Below, piece by piece: positions 61,103 to 64,000 of a DNA stretch of 64,000 nt. The notes beneath the pieces are model-generated. The model ran no database searches. It worked only from the letters and a program-made list of their open reading frames with translations, and was not told the origin of the DNA. This DNA is from Shewanella vesiculosa (lineage in GTDB: Bacteria > Pseudomonadota > Gammaproteobacteria > Enterobacterales > Shewanellaceae), in contig NZ_CP073588.1 of assembly GCF_021560015.1 (NCBI RefSeq), positions 1,302,001 through 1,366,000 on the forward strand, read 5' to 3'. Every line of letters starts with the position of its first letter. Position 1 is the first letter of the stretch. Made by a program: the position numbers and the translations under genes.

Positions 61103-62494
61103 TTACTGAACATAAACTCTATACTCCCAAGGCGCCAACTTAAGGCTTGTGTCTTCAGTAAGCGTTGCCTTTTGTTTGCTAAATAGCTCTGTATATACTC
61201 CAGCTGTTTGTGGCCCCATAAATTGAATATCTTGCTCTTTATCAGAAAAATTAATCACAACAAACACTTTATCTTTGGTATTTTCGCGTATAAAACTAAA
61301 CACTTCAGTCGGGTTAGTATTATAAATACGTTCCATTCTCGCGCCATACTTGCCATGCCATAACGCACTATTTTGTTTCTGTAAAGCTAAGAGCTTCTGA
61401 ATCAATGGCTTAAACTCATGCTCTTTCCATTTAATAGGATCTTTTTCGAAAAACTCAAGCCGCTTATTATTCCCAGCTTCAAGTCCATTATAAATTAATG
61501 GCATACCTTCACCGACAATAGACAATACAATAGCTGTCGCTACTTTTTCTTCACTACCATAACGTTCAAATACGGTACCTTCCCACGAATTAGCATCGTG
61601 ATTTGAAACATACGTCATCCGGTAGCTATTTTTTGGGTAAGCTCCCTCATTCCATGAATAGTATACAAACAACCTATTTAGATCAGCGTGACCACTTAAA
61701 ATATCATGAATAGCTTCCTGCCAAGACCATGCATAAGTAGCATCAAAAGCTTTAGCATGTAAATCCCGCATCTCCCATTCAGCTAACATAAAAACAGGCT
61801 TGATCGCGTCTAGCTCTGACCTAACGTTTTCCCAAAAATCTAGAGGAACAAAACCTGCTACATCACATCGATAACCATCAATGTTCGCTTCTTTGACCCA
61901 ATACTTCATTGCATCAGTCATGTATTCACGCATTTCTGGTACGTTATAATCAAAGTCTATTATGTCTGACCAATCCCACCAAGGCGTAGGTTGAAAATTG
62001 CCTTGCGAATTTTTTGTATACCAATTTGGGTGCTTATGCCTTAATTCATTATCCCAGGCACTATGATTCGCGACCCAATCTAAAATAACGTACATACCTA
62101 ATTCGTGAGCAGCATTAACAAAGCTTTTTAAGTCATCTAAAGTACCAAACTCAGGGTTAACACCGTAGTAATCTTTTACTGAATAAGGGCTACCCAGCGA
62201 CCCTTTTCTGTTTTCTTCGCCAATCGGATGAATCGGCATTAACCAAAGAATATCGACGCCAAGTTCTTTTAATCGTGGTAGTTGATGCTCAGCGGCTGCA
62301 AATGTTCCTTCAGGCGTGAACTGTCGCGTATTAATTTGATAAAAACTTGCATTCTTACTCCACTGAGGATGCGTTAACTTCACATATTCTTGCGGAACAT
62401 AATTTGAGGAAATATTCGTTGTCTTAGTTTTTTTACTTATATTAGTACAAGCACACAGCCCTAAAAGCAGTAATATGAGCGTAAGTTTTTTCAT
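61103..62494 (-). CDS. GH13 alpha-amylase family lipoprotein
   Basis: 463 residues. A lipoprotein signal peptide with lipobox LCAC (cysteine about residue 16) places it on the outer membrane or in the periplasm. GH13 motifs are VILDWVANHS (region I), GYRCDVAGFVP with the nucleophile aspartate (II), FMLAEWEM with the acid/base glutamate (III), and YVSNHDANS with the stabilising aspartate (IV). GSPYSVKDYYGVNPEFGT near residue 100 is usual for amylases of this type. AAGGTG lies eight bases before the start. It likely cuts external starch or maltodextrin; exact product specificity is not readable. It sits inside an 1866-bp segment flanked by nth 3' repeats. Confidence 0.88.
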   Translation of the reverse strand: MKKLTLILLLLGLCACTNISKKTKTTNISSNYVPQEYVKLTHPQWSKNASFYQINTRQFTPEGTFAAAEHQLPRLKELGVDILWLMPIHPIGEENRKGSLGSPYSVKDYYGVNPEFGTLDDLKSFVNAAHELGMYVILDWVANHSAWDNELRHKHPNWYTKNSQGNFQPTPWWDWSDIIDFDYNVPEMREYMTDAMKYWVKEANIDGYRCDVAGFVPLDFWENVRSELDAIKPVFMLAEWEMRDLHAKAFDATYAWSWQEAIHDILSGHADLNRLFVYYSWNEGAYPKNSYRMTYVSNHDANSWEGTVFERYGSEEKVATAIVLSIVGEGMPLIYNGLEAGNNKRLEFFEKDPIKWKEHEFKPLIQKLLALQKQNSALWHGKYGARMERIYNTNPTEVFSFIRENTKDKVFVVINFSDKEQDIQFMGPQTAGVYTELFSKQKATLTEDTSLKLAPWEYRVYVQ

Positions 62495-62610
62495 TTGTGG
62501 AACACCTTAAACGATTAAGTTCAAAGAATATACGATGTAGCGACATTATTTTAAACAGTCCATTAACATGAATACGAATGCAAACCTTTGCGCCTGTCTA
62601 GCATAATTAC
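62495..62610. promoter_or_regulatory. Amylase promoter region with LacI-type dyad
   Basis: The 116-bp region upstream of the amylase up to the repeat junction. GCAAACCTTTGC at 62580-62591 is a dyad with one mismatched central pair, of the general LacI/GalR operator type, 86 bases upstream of the start codon. The adjacent LacI-family gene at 63338 is the obvious candidate regulator. Confidence 0.35.
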
Positions 62611-62858
62611 CTTTTGGTTGGCCAACCATTGCCGTTGACACGCATATTTTTAGGTTAGCAAACCGGACTAAATTTGCCCCAGGCAAAAATGTCGATCAAG
62701 TTGAACTGAATATGCTTAAAGTGGTGCCTAATGAGTTTAAAGTAGATGTTCATCATTGGTTTATTCTTCACGGACGGTACACTTGCTTAGCCAGAAAACC
62801 CCGTTGCGGTTCCTGTATTATCGAAGACCTGTGCGAATTTAAGGATAAAACAGAGTAG
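62611..62858 (+). pseudogene. Duplicate of the nth 3' end (82 codons)
   Basis: A 248-bp direct repeat of 60745-60992, offset 1866 bases. It begins abruptly inside codons for FGWPTIAVDTHIF and runs to a stop codon. By eye, two mismatches in the first 218 bases and seven in the last 30, all seven synonymous up to TAA versus TAG. It has no start codon or 5' part, so it is not a functional gene. Because its end is codon-conserved but different, it looks like a true nth 3' end from a slightly different lineage. Confidence 0.92.
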
Positions 62859-62981
62859 TGAGATCCTTGGATTCTTTTTCTGCCGGCTTTTAAGTTTTTG
62901 TTGCCCTAAAATTAAGGTATAGATTTTCGGTAATAGATAAATTCAAGCCTCTTTTCCTTTATTTTCTTCATTACATTGGCA

Positions 62982-63019
62982 CTCAAACGAGTAACTATAA
63001 TAATTAGCACTCGTTTGAG
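62982..63019. repeat. Inverted repeat after the nth copy
   Basis: CTCAAACGAGT / ACTCGTTTGAG, an 11-bp perfect stem with a 16-base loop. It occupies the same place relative to the nth copy and amylase remnant as the hairpin at 61017-61062 does in the intact pair, but with an unrelated stem sequence. Confidence 0.6.
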
Positions 63020-63070
63020 CACCATTATGTGACTATTTAATGTATAAAATTTTCGCTTAGCTTATTAATA

Positions 63071-63181
63071 TCACTGAACATACACTCTATATTCCCAAGG
63101 TTTCAATTTAAAGCTTATCTGTTGAGTAAGTTTACCTTTTTGCTTACTCAATAACGCTGTATATTCTCCAGATGTTTGTGG
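63071..63181 (-). pseudogene. 3' remnant of a second, diverged amylase gene
   Basis: On the minus strand, 37 codons read PQTSGEYTALLSKQKGKL and on to KPWEYRVYVQ and a stop, matching the C-terminus of the amylase at 61103 (GPQTAGVYTELFSKQKATL ... APWEYRVYVQ). The DNA is clearly more diverged than the nth duplicates. Just before the proline a TGA interrupts the frame and homology ends at about 63182, so only the end of the gene remains. Confidence 0.88.
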
Positions 63182-63337
63182 TCAAAAATCATCTGATTTA
63201 GCAATAAAAAATTTGGCTACAGTAAGCCAAGATTTATAGTTACTGCTTATATTTGTAATAAAACTATTATAAAAACACATAAATAAAATCTAATCAGCTG
63301 TTATACTCTAATGACTCAGAGAGGGTCTTATTCTAGT

Positions 63338-64000
63338 ATGGTTACAATTAAGCAAGTGGCTGTCCACGCAGGTGTTTCATTCAAAACAGTATCGCGAGTG
63401 GTCAATAATGATCCAACAGTCAAAAAGATTAACCGCGAGAAGGTTCTTAAAGCAATAAAAGAATTAGATTATCGCCCTAATCGTGCGGCAAGCTTAACGC
63501 GACGTAAAAAATCAAACATTTACGCAATTATTGCTGATGAACTGCTTAGTGTTCCTTATACTTTCGATATTATTCGTGGTGCCCAAGAAATTGCTTGGCA
63601 GAAAAATAAAGAACTATTGATCCTCAATGTTAACGAAACCCAAGCGAGTATAGACAGAGCTATCGAAAGCCTTTTAGAGTATCGCGTAGAGGGTGTTATC
63701 TATTCAGCAATGTATCATCGCCAAGTTGTAATCGCTGATGAACTAAAAAAAATCCCAACTATTTTAGCTAACTGCTTCCCTGCTTCAAATAACTTTCCTT
63801 GCGTAGTACCTGATGAGCAACAAGCCGGTGAAGATATTACCGATGCATTAATACGTAAAGGCTATCGTCGAATTGCTTTCTTAAACTTAAATGAGCATAT
63901 AATTGCTGCCAAAGGTCGCAAACAAGGCGTTATAAATTCATTTAAAAAGCACGGCTTACCGCTCGATGATTTACTCATTGAATCGGTTATTTTTTGTCAA
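63338..64000 (+). CDS. LacI-family transcriptional regulator (partial, runs off the window)
   Basis: 221 codons open to the end of the window from ATG 63338. The N-terminal helix-turn-helix is TIKQVAVHAGVSFKTVSRVV, with the hinge helix around YRPNRAASLTRRK, followed by the start of the periplasmic-binding-like effector domain (IYAIIADELL, GVIYSAMY, FPCVVPDEQQAGEDI, RRIAFLNL). The effector is not evident. It lies beside an amylase and an amylase remnant, so a regulator of alpha-glucan use is likely. A weak GAGAGGG lies upstream of the start. Confidence 0.88.
   Translation, partial: MVTIKQVAVHAGVSFKTVSRVVNNDPTVKKINREKVLKAIKELDYRPNRAASLTRRKKSNIYAIIADELLSVPYTFDIIRGAQEIAWQKNKELLILNVNETQASIDRAIESLLEYRVEGVIYSAMYHRQVVIADELKKIPTILANCFPASNNFPCVVPDEQQAGEDITDALIRKGYRRIAFLNLNEHIIAAKGRKQGVINSFKKHGLPLDDLLIESVIFCQ

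Noticed and set aside
60745-62858. Insertion sequence or integron cassette as explanation for the nth repeats
   Set aside because: No transposase or integrase, no terminal inverted repeats and no attC-like fold at the junctions; the repeats are simply nth coding sequence.

Overview
The window is a chromosomal segment from a marine gammaproteobacterium, almost certainly Shewanella. The proteins read as close relatives of enterobacterial/Vibrio-type YghU, FadH, YeaC, YchE, AsnS, UvrB, Nth and the six-subunit Rsx (Rnf) complex. They sit beside genes typical of Shewanella: a DUF885 lipoprotein, an S9 peptidase, a CCP-type M14 carboxypeptidase, a degenerate CsrD-like GGDEF/EAL protein and a six-gene glycogen operon. 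DNA is AT-leaning throughout. I see no transposase, integrase, phage gene or CRISPR array. The genus is well supported; the species is not determined.

Layout. 0.2-9.3 kb: envelope proteins (DUF3108-like, Omp85/D15-like), a RIO kinase, an EF-hand protein, a haloacid dehalogenase, the glutathionyl-spermidine-type GST YghU and FadH. 9.4-17 kb: sppA and ansA, both frameshifted by +1 homopolymer changes, then yeaC, a zinc-ribbon membrane protein, an M14 carboxypeptidase, an orphan OmpR-type regulator and a DUF885 lipoprotein. 17-32 kb: a decayed coding remnant, a RhlE-like helicase, tRNA-Ser(GGA), YchE, an S9 peptidase, class I fumarase divergent from pabB, a YfcG-like GST, a phosphohexomutase and a TonB-dependent receptor. 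32.4-44.7 kb (minus strand): malQ-glgB-glgX-glgP-glgC-glgA, a complete glycogen synthesis/breakdown operon; glgP also has a +1 homopolymer change near its start. 45-50 kb: a Nudix CoA pyrophosphatase, a small membrane protein, asnS and uvrB. 51.3-51.9 kb: five tandem tRNA-Asn genes behind a strong sigma70-type promoter. 52-61 kb: csrD-like, rsxABCDGE and nth. 61-64 kb: a GH13 lipoprotein amylase, a 248-bp duplicate of the nth 3' end, the 3' remnant of a second diverged amylase, and a LacI-family regulator running off the window end.

How the genes work together. The phosphohexomutase (interconverting Glc-6-P and Glc-1-P) sits one gene away from the glycogen operon and feeds GlgC/GlgA; GlgB branches the polymer, while GlgP, GlgX and MalQ break it down. 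At the far end, a surface or periplasmic amylase lipoprotein and a LacI regulator suggest a separate route for external alpha-glucans. Rsx uses ion gradients to drive electron transfer and is followed directly by nth, as in many gammaproteobacteria.

The most unusual structure is the nth-amylase region. An 1866-bp segment (nth 3' end plus amylase plus its upstream region) lies between two copies of the nth 3' end. The copies are nearly identical except for their last 30 bases, which differ only by synonymous changes. The second copy is followed by the remnant of a diverged amylase. This is what single-crossover integration of a circular DNA carrying a foreign nth 3' end and amylase would leave. 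Other points of interest are a cluster of four +1 homopolymer frameshifts, a shared double palindrome upstream of two detoxification-type genes, 174-bp tandem repeats in rsxC, and two opposed DnaA-box-like sequences in the 1.3-kb gap upstream of uvrB.
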